A DNA stretch of 64,000 nucleotides from Flavobacterium ammonificans. Its GTDB lineage: Bacteria > Bacteroidota > Bacteroidia > Flavobacteriales > Flavobacteriaceae. This document shows positions 9,480 to 17,221 of the stretch, piece after piece; within the stretch, counting starts at the first letter, position 1; each line of letters begins with the position of its first letter. The translations under genes and the position numbers were made by a program. Location of the stretch: positions 62,001-126,000 of the forward strand of contig NZ_AP025183.1 of the NCBI RefSeq assembly GCF_020885975.1, read 5' to 3'. The notes beneath the pieces are model-generated. The model did not search any database. It was not told the DNA's origin and was given only the letters and a program-made list of their open reading frames with translations.

Positions 9480-10276
9480 TGAAAGCATTTTTAACTACCC
9501 CCTTTTTTAAAGTATTCGTTTGTTTATTATTCACGCAATGGGGTTGGGCTCAATTTACCATTCCTGAAAAACCCCAATTTCAAACTTCGGTCTATGACTA
9601 TGCCAAAGTACTAAGCAAGACAGAAAAATCACAATTAGAAGAAAAACTCGTACGTTATTCGGATTCTACCACTACCCAAATTATCATTGTTACCATTGAA
9701 AGTTTGAAAGGCGAAGACGTGAGCCAATTAGCTACCAACTGGGCGCAAACTTGGGGAATTGGTCAAGCCAAAGAAGACAATGGTGTCGTTATTTTATTGG
9801 CAAAAGCCGAAAAGAAAATAGCCATCAATCCTGGTTATGGTTTGGAAGATCGATTAACTGCAGGGACTGGTGGTGAAATTATCCGAAATATTATTATACC
9901 CGAATTCAAAGCGGGAAGTTATTTCAAAGGCTTGGACAAAGGAACTGATGCCATAATAGATGTTTTTAAAGGCAAATACAAAGGAACACGAAAACAAAAG
10001 AAAGGCGAAGATTTTCCAATACTTCCGTTTATAGTTATCATAGTTATTGTCTTGATCTTATTTTCAAGAAATAAAAAAGGCGGCGGCAATTCAGGAGGTT
10101 CAGGCAGTTTTGGTGGAGGCCCAAGTTTTTTAGATATTCTCGTTTTAAGCAGCTTAGCCAGCGGCAACAGAGGCGGTTTCGGAGGTTCATCAGGTGGCGG
10201 ATTTGGTGGCGGAGGCTTCGGAGGAGGTTTTGGCGGCGGTGGATTCTCTGGTGGAGGTTCTAGTGGAAGTTGGTAA
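9479..10276 (+). CDS. TPM domain protein with Gly-rich tail (YgcG-like)
   Basis: A 265-residue exported protein. It has a signal peptide ending about AQ25, then a TPM domain (about 36-160) with DYAKVLSK, TQIIIVTIESLKGED, WGIGQAKEDNGVVIL and the typical GYGLEDRLT motif. A transmembrane helix at about 178-195 precedes a tail made mostly of Gly, Ser and Phe. This order (signal, TPM, membrane helix, Gly/Ser tail) is the YgcG-type architecture. The tail is probably cytoplasmic and disordered. Last gene of the LemA-TPM-TPM unit. Confidence 0.9.
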   Translation: MKAFLTTPFFKVFVCLLFTQWGWAQFTIPEKPQFQTSVYDYAKVLSKTEKSQLEEKLVRYSDSTTTQIIIVTIESLKGEDVSQLATNWAQTWGIGQAKEDNGVVILLAKAEKKIAINPGYGLEDRLTAGTGGEIIRNIIIPEFKAGSYFKGLDKGTDAIIDVFKGKYKGTRKQKKGEDFPILPFIVIIVIVLILFSRNKKGGGNSGGSGSFGGGPSFLDILVLSSLASGNRGGFGGSSGGGFGGGGFGGGFGGGGFSGGGSSGSW

Positions 10277-10282
10277 TTTATT

Positions 10283-10313
10283 TTGATTTCTAATCAATTG
10301 CCAACTATATTTG
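10283..10313 (+). promoter_or_regulatory. Promoter of the Rrf2 gene (-33 TTG and -7 TATATTTG)
   Basis: TTG at 10283-10285 and TATATTTG at 10306-10313 are separated by 20 bp, a textbook Bacteroidota sigma-70 promoter. The ATG follows 18 bp later. Confidence 0.6.
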
Positions 10314-10331
10314 TACCAATAACTGTATTAG

Positions 10332-10745
10332 ATGCTTTCACACAAAACCAAATACGCACTTAAAGCTTTGTTATTTCTTGCTCAACAAGAGCCTGGATAT
10401 ATTGCGCGTACCATTGAAATTGCAGATACAGCTGCGATACCTAAAAAGTTTTTAGAGCAAATTTTATTGGATTTAAAACGTGCCCATTTGGTTGGTAGTA
10501 AACAAGGAAAATTTGGTGGATATTACTTAATTAAATCCTCAAATGAAATTACTATGGCTGATATTCATCGATTATTTGATGGTGCCATCGCATTACTCCC
10601 ATGTGCTTCTTTGAATTTTTACGAACCTTGTTCCGATTGTAAAAGTGAGTCAGAATGTGGATTAAGACACGGTTTAATTGCTATTCGAGAAGAAACCCTA
10701 AAAACGATGCAAGGCATTACTATTGCCTCTCTTGTAAAAAAATAA
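10332..10745 (+). CDS. Rrf2-family transcriptional regulator with four cysteines
   Basis: A 137-residue Rrf2 regulator: winged helix SHKTKYALKALLFLAQ at the N-terminus, recognition region IPKKFLEQILLDLKRA, and wing GSKQGKFGGYYL. It carries Cys91, Cys100, Cys103 and Cys109 in a PCASLNFYEPCSDC...C arrangement. That resembles the IscR/NsrR Fe-S ligand zone but has an extra Cys and different spacing, so an Fe-S cluster is possible but unproven. CymR-type Rrf2 proteins control sulfur acquisition. The gene lies directly upstream of a Cys-containing leader ORF and a TonB receptor, so those are its most likely targets. Confidence 0.88.
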   Translation: MLSHKTKYALKALLFLAQQEPGYIARTIEIADTAAIPKKFLEQILLDLKRAHLVGSKQGKFGGYYLIKSSNEITMADIHRLFDGAIALLPCASLNFYEPCSDCKSESECGLRHGLIAIREETLKTMQGITIASLVKK

Positions 10746-10769
10746 AAAAATATTTTATAAACTCTACTA
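10744..10769 (+). promoter_or_regulatory. Direct repeat copy 1 / candidate operator
   Basis: Seven A, TATTTTATAAACTC, then TACTA. A near-identical 25-nt copy lies at 10921-10945 (one deletion, one substitution). This copy ends 18 bp before the -7 element and so covers the -33 region, where a repressor such as the adjacent Rrf2 protein could bind. Confidence 0.5.
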
Positions 10770-10787
10770 ATTTTATAGAATTAATTA

Positions 10788-10795
10788 TACATTTG
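10788..10795 (+). promoter_or_regulatory. -7 promoter element for the leader ORF and TonB receptor
   Basis: TACATTTG matches TAnnTTTG and lies 27 bp before the leader ORF start. No equally good element occurs between the leader ORF and the receptor gene. Confidence 0.55.
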
Positions 10796-10822
10796 CACCC
10801 GAATTAAAAATTATATTCAATT

Positions 10823-10915
10823 ATGAAAAGTGCTATCCTACTAATAAGTAAGAAAAAAATCAGAAAATATCAAAGTAAACTAATCTATTCTAACAATTGT
10901 ATGTGCTTAAGCTAG
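10823..10915 (+). CDS. Short leader ORF ending ...NNCMCLS
   Basis: Thirty codons and TAG. The product begins MKSAILLISKKKIRKYQSKL and ends IYSNNCMCLS. The basic middle and a Cys-Met-Cys at codons 26-28 just before the stop are unlike random sequence. The start sits 27 bp after a TAnnTTTG element, and the stop is 51 bp before the TonB receptor ATG. This layout fits a cis-acting leader peptide whose translation senses Cys or Met supply, or a small exported or modified peptide. It is too short to identify by domain. Conservation across species would decide whether it is real. Confidence 0.5.
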   Translation: MKSAILLISKKKIRKYQSKLIYSNNCMCLS

Positions 10916-10920
10916 TTCAA

Positions 10921-10945
10921 AAAAAAATATTTTTAAACTCGACTA
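10921..10945 (+). repeat. Direct repeat copy 2 before the TonB receptor
   Basis: Seven A, TATTTTTAAACTC, then GACTA. It repeats 10744-10769 and ends 21 bp before the receptor ATG. TACAATGA, at the position equivalent to the -7 box, is a poor match, so this may be a decayed duplicate promoter/operator. Confidence 0.55.
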
Positions 10946-10966
10946 TTTACATATAATTAAAATACA

Positions 10967-13537
10967 ATGAAAAACAATACTTTACAAAACTTAATTTCAA
11001 GTCTTATTTTACTAATTACCACTACTCTTTTTGGGCAAGCTGATGTAGAAGGAATAGTGAAAGATAAAAACAACCAACCTTTAGAATTGGCCAATGTACT
11101 GATTAAAGGTACGAAGTATAATACCGTATCAGATAACAATGGAAAATTCACTATTGACACTCGAGAAAAACTACCTTTTACTTTAATTGTTCAATATGTG
11201 GGACACCAAACCGCTGAGGTTCGATTTACAGCTTTACCAACTAGTCCTATTGAAATCATTTTGAAAAGTGAAAATCAATTGAATGATGTAGTGATCACCT
11301 CCAGACGTAGAATTGAAAAAGCACAGAATGTGCCTATACCGATCTCTGTTGTAGGTGGAAGACAAGCTGAACAAGCGGGAGCATTTAATGTGAACCGTTT
11401 AAAAGAGTTAGTACCTTCTGTACAATTGTATTCTTCAAATCCAAGAAATACGACCATCAATATTAGAGGACTTGGTTCTACTTTTGGTTTAACCAATGAC
11501 GGAATTGATCCTGGCGTAGGATTCTATGTTGACGGAGTGTATTATGCCCGTCCTGCTGCAACCACGCTTGATTTTGTTGATGTGGATCAAATTGAAGTTT
11601 TACGCGGTCCACAAGGAACACTTTTTGGTAAAAATACTACTGCTGGAGCTTTTAACGTGACGAGTAGAAAAGCGAGTTTTACATCGGGCGCCAACTTTGA
11701 ATTGAGCTATGGTAATTATGGTTTCATTCAGGCAAAAGCTTCCATTACAGGAGCTCTAAGCAAAAAAATTGCTGCTAGATTGTCTTTCTCAGGAACACAA
11801 CGTGATGGATTATTGGAAAACGTAGTAACCGGAAAATCGGTTAACGATTTAAACAACCAAGGAGTACGAGGCCAATTGTTGTATACACCAACCGAAAATA
11901 CAGATATTACTCTAGCTGTTGATTATTCTAAACAAAGACCCGATGGTTATGCGCAAGTAGTTGCAGGAGTGGTACAAACTAACAGAGCTGCTTACCGCCA
12001 ATTCCATAACATCATCAGTTCGTTAGGCTATAGTTTACCAAGTACTAATCCGTTTGACAGAAAAATCGATCACGATACACCATGGCGTTCTGGGCAGGAT
12101 TTAGGTGGTGCCTCTTTGAACATTAATAGTAAAATTGGAAATGGAAAATTAACAGCCACCTCAGCTTGGCGTTTCTGGAATTGGGATCCGTCAAACGATA
12201 GAGATTTTACAGGATTGTCTGTATTACGTTTGTCGCAAGCTACTTCAAAACACCAACAATGGTCACAAGAAATTCGCTATGCAGGAACATTTTTATCCAA
12301 AGTAACAGGAGTTATAGGTGTTTTTGGAATTGGACAAGATTTAAAAACAGATCCATACCATATCGAAGAATCAGGGGCTGCACAATGGCGTTTCTCACAA
12401 GATTCAACTGATCCACTTTGGCAAACCGCTGGTTTATTTAATGGCTATGGATTCAAAACTAAATCTACTTTAAATACTGTGAGTGGAGCTATTTTTGGTC
12501 AAACTGATTGGGAGATTACGGATAAGTTACACTTGTTAACTGGTTTGCGTTATAACTATGATTCGAAAAAAATTGATTATAGTAGAACTACGTACGGCGG
12601 ACTTCAAACAACAAATACTGCATTATTAGCCATAAAGAAAAAAGTGTATTCTGATCAAGCCTTTAAAGTGGATGTAGAAGACACTAACTTTTCAGGCAAC
12701 CTAACTGTAGCCTACAAAGTATCAGAGAAAATCAACACTTTCGCCACCTTTGCTAATAGCTACAAACCAGTGGGAATTAATTTAGGTGGAATTCCGTCAG
12801 ATGCTAACGGCCCAATTATAGCATTGGCTAAAATAAAACCAGAAAAAGTAAATCATTATGAAATTGGAATTAAATCAACACCTTTTAACAACACTACAAT
12901 CAACTTGACTGTTTTTAATACCGATATTGACAACTACCAAACCTTAGTACAAAGTGAAGACCCTACATTAAACCGTGGATATCTTGCTAATGCAGAAAAA
13001 GTAAGAGTTCGTGGATTTGAAGCCGATTCAAGAATCACTATCAGCCAATATTTATCGTTCAATGCGGCATTAACCTATAATGAAGGTCACTATGTTAGTT
13101 TCAAAAACGCACCTTTACCTTTAGAAGAAACAGGTTTGAAAGTGAATGGGGTTTCTGTTTTTTCCAAAGATGTTTCGGGGGGTCAATTACCAGGTATTTC
13201 AAAATGGATTGGCTCTCTTGGAGGAGATTTGTCTAAAGAAGGTCAATTTTTCGGAAACCAAGGACGATTCTTTTTAGCAATTGATTCGTATTCAAGATCT
13301 AGCTTTTCGTCCAGTGCCACTCCTTCAAAATATTTGAATATCCAGGGGTATAGTATCTTTAACGGACGAATTGGATTTAGAGCCTCAGAAGGGCTGTCTG
13401 TGTACCTATGGGGTAGAAATCTATTGGACAAAAACTATTTTGAACAATTGTTACCAGCCGCAGGAAATGCAGGGCATTATGCCGGAGTATTGGGAGATCA
13501 AAGAACTTTCGGACTCACACTTCGTTACAACTTATAA
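10967..13537 (+). CDS. TonB-dependent outer-membrane receptor with carboxypeptidase-like N-domain
   Basis: An 856-residue receptor. A signal peptide ends near FGQA (about 24). A CarboxypepD_reg-like domain (about 26-100, DVEGIVKDKNNQPLELANV) is followed by the plug (about 108-225) with NIRGLGSTFG, FYVDGVYYARP and VLRGPQGTLFGKNTTAGAFN. The rest is a 22-strand-type barrel ending FGLTLRYNL with a C-terminal aromatic-rich strand. It resembles siderophore-type rather than SusC-type receptors, and there is no SusD partner next door. The substrate is unknown; the Rrf2 regulator and Cys leader upstream hint at sulfur or iron. A perfect palindromic terminator follows. Confidence 0.92.
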   Translation: MKNNTLQNLISSLILLITTTLFGQADVEGIVKDKNNQPLELANVLIKGTKYNTVSDNNGKFTIDTREKLPFTLIVQYVGHQTAEVRFTALPTSPIEIILKSENQLNDVVITSRRRIEKAQNVPIPISVVGGRQAEQAGAFNVNRLKELVPSVQLYSSNPRNTTINIRGLGSTFGLTNDGIDPGVGFYVDGVYYARPAATTLDFVDVDQIEVLRGPQGTLFGKNTTAGAFNVTSRKASFTSGANFELSYGNYGFIQAKASITGALSKKIAARLSFSGTQRDGLLENVVTGKSVNDLNNQGVRGQLLYTPTENTDITLAVDYSKQRPDGYAQVVAGVVQTNRAAYRQFHNIISSLGYSLPSTNPFDRKIDHDTPWRSGQDLGGASLNINSKIGNGKLTATSAWRFWNWDPSNDRDFTGLSVLRLSQATSKHQQWSQEIRYAGTFLSKVTGVIGVFGIGQDLKTDPYHIEESGAAQWRFSQDSTDPLWQTAGLFNGYGFKTKSTLNTVSGAIFGQTDWEITDKLHLLTGLRYNYDSKKIDYSRTTYGGLQTTNTALLAIKKKVYSDQAFKVDVEDTNFSGNLTVAYKVSEKINTFATFANSYKPVGINLGGIPSDANGPIIALAKIKPEKVNHYEIGIKSTPFNNTTINLTVFNTDIDNYQTLVQSEDPTLNRGYLANAEKVRVRGFEADSRITISQYLSFNAALTYNEGHYVSFKNAPLPLEETGLKVNGVSVFSKDVSGGQLPGISKWIGSLGGDLSKEGQFFGNQGRFFLAIDSYSRSSFSSSATPSKYLNIQGYSIFNGRIGFRASEGLSVYLWGRNLLDKNYFEQLLPAAGNAGHYAGVLGDQRTFGLTLRYNL

Positions 13538-13543
13538 TATAAC

Positions 13544-13573
13544 AAAAAGTGCTACTCTAGAGTAGCACTTTTT
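13544..13573. terminator. Bidirectional terminator between the TonB receptor and the SDR gene
   Basis: A perfect 30-nt palindrome: AAAAAGTGCTACTCT (13544-13558) is followed at once by its reverse complement. It has A/T runs on both sides and serves both convergent genes. Confidence 0.88.
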
Positions 13574-13578
13574 ATTTA

Positions 13579-14367
13579 TTATCGAACTTTACTTTTAACA
13601 ACTAGTTTATGTAAATACTTCGGTAAAAAACGTTTAAAATAGACTCCTAATATCTCGTTTTTAGCAATATAAACTTCAAATTTCTTTCGTTCTATCGCTC
13701 GAATCATTTTAGGTATGAATTCAGACAATTCCATTCCGTTTTCAGTTGATTCACTATTTTTAGCCTGAGGACTACCATCGGCGGTTAAGGCATTAATCGC
13801 TACATTAGTTTGAACAAATCCTGGACAAACTAGAGTCACCTCTATACCATCTTTTTCGTGTTCCATGCGCAATACATCAAAATAACCGTGCAAAGCGTGT
13901 TTTGCTGCACAATAGCCAGAACGATATGGTGCTCCAAATTTCCCCATCAAACTGGTAACCGTTACATAATGACCCGACTGATTTTGTATAAAATGAGGTA
14001 AAAGTGCCTTAGTTAATGCAATGGTTCCAAAATAATCAACATCCATAATTCTTCTGTCAACGTTGAAATCCGTTTCAGCAATTAAAGACCGCTGACTAAT
14101 TCCCCCATTATTAACTAAGACATCTACTTTTCCAAAAAAAGAAATCGCTTTAGCTACTACAATTGATGCATTGTCAAAATCCAATAAATCAAAAGGCAAC
14201 ACTTGAACTTGATCAGTAGGATAATTAGCTTTGAAAGCTTGTAGGGCTGATTCATTTCGAGCTGATATAATCAACCTACATTTTTTGGTAATTAAGGCAT
14301 GAGCTAAGGCCTCTCCTATTCCACTTGATGCTCCTGTAATCCAAATGACTTTATTGTTTAATTTCAT
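13579..14367 (-). CDS. Short-chain dehydrogenase/reductase (SDR)
   Basis: A 262-residue classical SDR. The cofactor motif TGASSGIGEA is at about 11-20, the NNGG motif (VLVNNGGIS) at about 85-94, the catalytic Ser is in VTSLMGKFG, and the YxxxK pair is in SGYCAAKHA. The C-terminus is basic and hydrophobic (YFKRFLPKYLHKLV), typical of the DltE/retinol-dehydrogenase-like group that may associate with membranes. Substrate and cofactor preference cannot be assigned. It lies downstream of der on the same strand but is separated by a terminator. Confidence 0.9.
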   Translation of the reverse strand: MKLNNKVIWITGASSGIGEALAHALITKKCRLIISARNESALQAFKANYPTDQVQVLPFDLLDFDNASIVVAKAISFFGKVDVLVNNGGISQRSLIAETDFNVDRRIMDVDYFGTIALTKALLPHFIQNQSGHYVTVTSLMGKFGAPYRSGYCAAKHALHGYFDVLRMEHEKDGIEVTLVCPGFVQTNVAINALTADGSPQAKNSESTENGMELSEFIPKMIRAIERKKFEVYIAKNEILGVYFKRFLPKYLHKLVVKSKVR

Positions 14368-14398
14368 TTTTTAACCTATTTTTAGTTAATAAATATAA

Positions 14399-14423
14399 AA
14401 AAGTCCCGACAAAACAGGACTTT
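14399..14423 (-). terminator. Terminator after der
   Basis: On the minus strand, AAAGTCCTG and the complementary CGGGACTTT flank a short T-rich loop (one G-T pair), followed by a T run. Confidence 0.65.
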
Positions 14424-14427
14424 CAAA

Positions 14428-15738
14428 TTATTTTTCTCTAATATATATATCAATTGGCACTCCAGAGAAGTCCCATTTTTCTCTTATTTTATTTTCCAAA
14501 TACCTTTTATAAGGTTCTTTTACATATTGCGGCAAGTTAGCAAAGAATACAAACTGTGGCGTTTGCGTCGGTAACTGCATGCAATACTTAATTTTCACAT
14601 ATTTCCCTTTGGTAGCTGGTGGCGGATACGCTTCAATTACTTTCAACATGAATTCATTGAATTTAGATGTTGGAATACGTTGTTGTCTATTTTCATATAC
14701 CTGAACCGTAGCCTCTAATGCTTTTAACAAACGTTGTTTAGTCAAAGCCGAAACAAAAAGAATAGGCACATCAGTAAACGGCATTAACTCTTTTCTAATT
14801 TTTTCTTCGTAATCGCGGGTAGACATGGTATCTTTTTCAACTAAATCCCATTTGTTTACTAAAATCACGACTCCTTTACGGTTTTTCTCAGCCAGCCAAA
14901 AAATACTTTGATCTTGTCCTTCAAATCCTCGGGTAGCGTCGATAATCAAGATACAAACATCCGCATGCTCAATGGCTCTTACAGAACGCATGACCGAATA
15001 AAATTCTAAATCTTCTTTCACTTTCGCTTTACGACGAATTCCAGCCGTATCCACTAAGTTGAACTCAAACCCAAAACGGTCAAATTTAGTATCAATGGCA
15101 TCACGAGTTGTTCCAGCAATATCAGTCACCATGAAGCGGTCTTGACCAATTAACGCGTTGATAAAACTCGATTTCCCTGCATTGGGTCTTCCTACCACAG
15201 CAAAACGAGGCAATTCTTTATCTTCTTCTTTTGGTTCTGGTTTTTCAGGAAAAGCATCAATTAAAGCATCTAACAAATCTCCCGTTCCACTTCCTGAAAT
15301 ACTCGCAAAAGTGAAATAATCGCCTAAACCAAGATTATAAAACTCTACCGCATCCTTCTCACGCATGGCATTGTCCACCTTATTTACAGCTAACAAAACC
15401 GGTTTAGTAACTTTGCGTAATAACTTGGCTACCGTTTCGTCCATAGGCGTAATCCCTTCTTCCACATCAACCACAAAGATGATTACATCAGCCTCATCGA
15501 TTGCTAATTCTACTTGTTTACGAATCTCACCCTCGAATACATCATCCGATCCACGCACATATCCTCCTGTATCAATAACAGAAAACTCTTTTCCGTTCCA
15601 CTCACTTTTTCCGTAGTTTCTATCTCGGGTTACCCCTGAAACTGAATCTACAATAGCTTCTCTTCGTTGAATTAAACGATTAAAAAGGGTCGATTTTCCT
15701 ACGTTAGGTCTCCCTACTATGGCTACTATGTTATTCAT
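14428..15738 (-). CDS. der: GTPase Der (EngA), ribosome assembly
   Basis: An essential GTPase for 50S assembly, with two tandem G domains in 436 residues. G1 motifs are GRPNVGKST (about 8-16) and GRPNAGKSS (about 182-190), with DTGGYV and DTAGI as G3 and NKVD and NKWD as G4. A C-terminal KH-like domain (about 355-436, [21 protein letters not shown]) completes the standard architecture. A TACCTTTG promoter sits just upstream. It is separated from the other ribosome-assembly GTPase, era, by about 165 bp holding a hairpin-rich repeat. Confidence 0.97.
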   Translation of the reverse strand: MNNIVAIVGRPNVGKSTLFNRLIQRREAIVDSVSGVTRDRNYGKSEWNGKEFSVIDTGGYVRGSDDVFEGEIRKQVELAIDEADVIIFVVDVEEGITPMDETVAKLLRKVTKPVLLAVNKVDNAMREKDAVEFYNLGLGDYFTFASISGSGTGDLLDALIDAFPEKPEPKEEDKELPRFAVVGRPNAGKSSFINALIGQDRFMVTDIAGTTRDAIDTKFDRFGFEFNLVDTAGIRRKAKVKEDLEFYSVMRSVRAIEHADVCILIIDATRGFEGQDQSIFWLAEKNRKGVVILVNKWDLVEKDTMSTRDYEEKIRKELMPFTDVPILFVSALTKQRLLKALEATVQVYENRQQRIPTSKFNEFMLKVIEAYPPPATKGKYVKIKYCMQLPTQTPQFVFFANLPQYVKEPYKRYLENKIREKWDFSGVPIDIYIREK

Positions 15739-15759
15739 AATCTAATTTCAAATATTGTG

Positions 15760-15767
15760 CAAAGGTA
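15760..15767 (-). promoter_or_regulatory. -7 promoter element for der
   Basis: The plus strand reads CAAAGGTA, so the minus strand reads TACCTTTG, matching TAnnTTTG 21 bp before the der ATG. Confidence 0.5.
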
Positions 15768-15797
15768 CGCTATTATTTTATATGCTACTATGGTGGT

Positions 15798-15896
15798 GCG
15801 TGAAGGATAGTAGTGGAAATCCTTTTTAAGTTGACTGAGGTTCTCGAAGGCAACTTAAAAAGATTGAAACGGATAGCCTGACCCTTGTGGTCACGC
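15798..15896. repeat. Nested-stem intergenic element between era and der
   Basis: An outer stem, GCGTGA (15798-15803) with TCACGC (15891-15896), encloses a perfect 12-bp stem, CTTTTTAAGTTG (15822-15833) with CAACTTAAAAAG (15851-15862). GGATAGTAG and GGATAGCC segments flank the inner stem. The layout looks like a structured mobile repeat or RNA, not a simple terminator, since no T run follows. Confidence 0.55.
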
Positions 15897-15904
15897 CAAA
15901 AAAA

Positions 15905-16786
15905 TTATTGGTTGTATCCAAAACGTTTTAACATATTGGCATTGCTTCGCCAATTTTTATTGACTTTGACATACAATTCAATGTGGATTTGTTTGCCAAA
16001 GAACTTCTCTAAATCGGCACGAGAATCTATTCCTACTTTTTTCAAAGCGGCGCCTTTGTGACCAATGATGATTCCTTTTTGGGTATCGCGTTCCACCATA
16101 ATCAATGAACGAATGCGAATGATATTTTCATCTTCAAAGAATTCTTCGGTTACGATTTCAACCGCATACGGAATCTCTTTGCTGTAATTCAACAAGATTT
16201 TTTCCCGAATGGTTTCGTTCACAAAGAAACGTTCCGGTTTGTCCGTCAATTGGTCTTTTGGATAATAGGCTGGCGATTCGGGAAGCAATTCGATGATGCG
16301 TCCAAAAACTTCAGGCACATTGAAATTTTGCAAAGCGGAAATTGGAAAAATTTCGGCATTGGGAACTTTTGCCGTCCAAAAAGCCACTTGCTCCTCCAAT
16401 TGTTCTTGATTCGAATTATCGATTTTGTTTAATAACAACAAGACCGGAATTTTGGCGTGGATGATTTTATTAAAAAAGGCATCGTCTTTTAATTCTTGTT
16501 CGCCAATTTCGACCATATAAATCAAAATATCCGCGTCTTCAAAAGCCGACTTCACAAAGTTCATCATCGATTCCTGCATTTCATAAGCGGGTTTGATGAT
16601 TCCAGGTGTGTCTGACAAAACCAATTGAAAATCTTCTCCGTTGACAATTCCTAGAATTCTATGACGCGTCGTTTGTGCTTTAGAAGTGATAATAGACAAC
16701 CTTTCGCCAACGAAAGCGTTCATTAAGGTTGATTTTCCTACGTTTGGATTTCCAATGATATTTACAAAACCTGCTTTGTGTGCCAT
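15905..16786 (-). CDS. era: GTPase Era, 16S rRNA-binding
   Basis: A GTPase acting in 30S maturation; 293 residues, close to the E. coli 301. The G domain carries GNPNVGKST (about 12-20), the switch TTRHRILG, DTPG and NKID. The C-terminal KH domain has the RNA-binding GHKGAALKKVG element (about 243-253) and ends KRFGYNQ. A TACCTTTG promoter lies 20 bp upstream. It is the first of the era/der pair on the minus strand, but the structured spacer makes a single transcript uncertain. Confidence 0.97.
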   Translation of the reverse strand: MAHKAGFVNIIGNPNVGKSTLMNAFVGERLSIITSKAQTTRHRILGIVNGEDFQLVLSDTPGIIKPAYEMQESMMNFVKSAFEDADILIYMVEIGEQELKDDAFFNKIIHAKIPVLLLLNKIDNSNQEQLEEQVAFWTAKVPNAEIFPISALQNFNVPEVFGRIIELLPESPAYYPKDQLTDKPERFFVNETIREKILLNYSKEIPYAVEIVTEEFFEDENIIRIRSLIMVERDTQKGIIIGHKGAALKKVGIDSRADLEKFFGKQIHIELYVKVNKNWRSNANMLKRFGYNQ

Positions 16787-16806
16787 TTACTGCTTTTTAT
16801 TTTTTG

Positions 16807-16814
16807 CAAAGGTA
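16807..16814 (-). promoter_or_regulatory. -7 promoter element for era
   Basis: The plus strand CAAAGGTA gives TACCTTTG on the minus strand, 20 bp before the era ATG. Confidence 0.5.
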
Positions 16815-16862
16815 GTTATATCAAGCTAATAGAAGAAATAAAAGATTTTTTAATTTTTTTTG

Positions 16863-16892
16863 TTGCAATAGTCAAATTTGGTTGTATATTTG
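16863..16892 (+). promoter_or_regulatory. Promoter of initiator tRNA (-33 TTG, -7 TATATTTG)
   Basis: TTG at 16863-16865 and TATATTTG at 16885-16892 are 19 bp apart. The tRNA begins 12 bp downstream. One of the best sigma-70-type promoters in the window. Confidence 0.7.
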
Positions 16893-16904
16893 CACTCGAA
16901 ACAT

Positions 16905-16977
16905 CGCGGGATAGAGCAGTAGGCAGCTCGTCGGGCTCATAACCCGAAGGTCACAGGTTCGAGTCCTGTTCCCGCTA
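16905..16977 (+). tRNA. Initiator tRNA-Met (CAT)
   Basis: A 73-nt cloverleaf: acceptor CGCGGGA/TCCCGCT, D stem GAGC/GCTC, anticodon stem TCGGG/CCCGA with loop CTCATAA, T stem ACAGG/CCTGT. The unpaired 1-72 position (C/T) and three consecutive G-C pairs next to the anticodon loop are initiator hallmarks. CCA is not encoded (CTA follows). Confidence 0.95.
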
Positions 16978-16992
16978 CTAGTTGTACCAATG

Positions 16993-17020
16993 ACCTCAAG
17001 AGAAATCTTGAGGTTTTTTT
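16993..17020 (+). terminator. Terminator of initiator tRNA
   Basis: A 9-bp stem, ACCTCAAGA/TCTTGAGGT, closed by a GAAA tetraloop and followed by seven T. Confidence 0.85.
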
Positions 17021-17100
17021 ATGGACTCAAATAAGTCTATAAAATCTTCCATTTCGTCAACTAAAGATTCGATTTTTTGGTCTGAATAGTCTACTAAGAC

Positions 17101-17131
17101 AAAACCTCAAAAGTAATTTTGAGGTTTTTTT
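17101..17131 (+). terminator. Second stacked terminator
   Basis: A 12-bp stem, AAAACCTCAAAA with its complement, closed by GTAA, then a T run. No gene lies between it and the first terminator. Confidence 0.8.
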
Positions 17132-17147
17132 ATGCACAAAAATCAAT

Positions 17148-17187
17148 CACTGGTTCTCCCGAAACTTCGGGACTGTTCCCGCTACTA
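17148..17187 (+). pseudogene. Decayed 3' end of a second initiator tRNA, carrying a palindrome
   Basis: CACTGGTTC (17148-17156) and CTGTTCCCGCTACTA (17173-17187) match the T arm and 3' end of the tRNA at 16905 with one substitution. In place of the T-loop bases GAGTC there is a 16-nt palindrome, TCCCGAAACTTCGGGA (17157-17172). No 5' part of a tRNA is recognisable upstream. Confidence 0.75.
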
Positions 17188-17191
17188 AGTC

Positions 17192-17221
17192 AAACCTCAA
17201 AAGCAATTTTGAGGTTTTTTT
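17192..17221 (+). terminator. Third stacked terminator
   Basis: An 11-bp stem, AAACCTCAAAA with its complement, closed by GCAA and followed by a T run. It is nearly identical to the second terminator. Confidence 0.8.
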
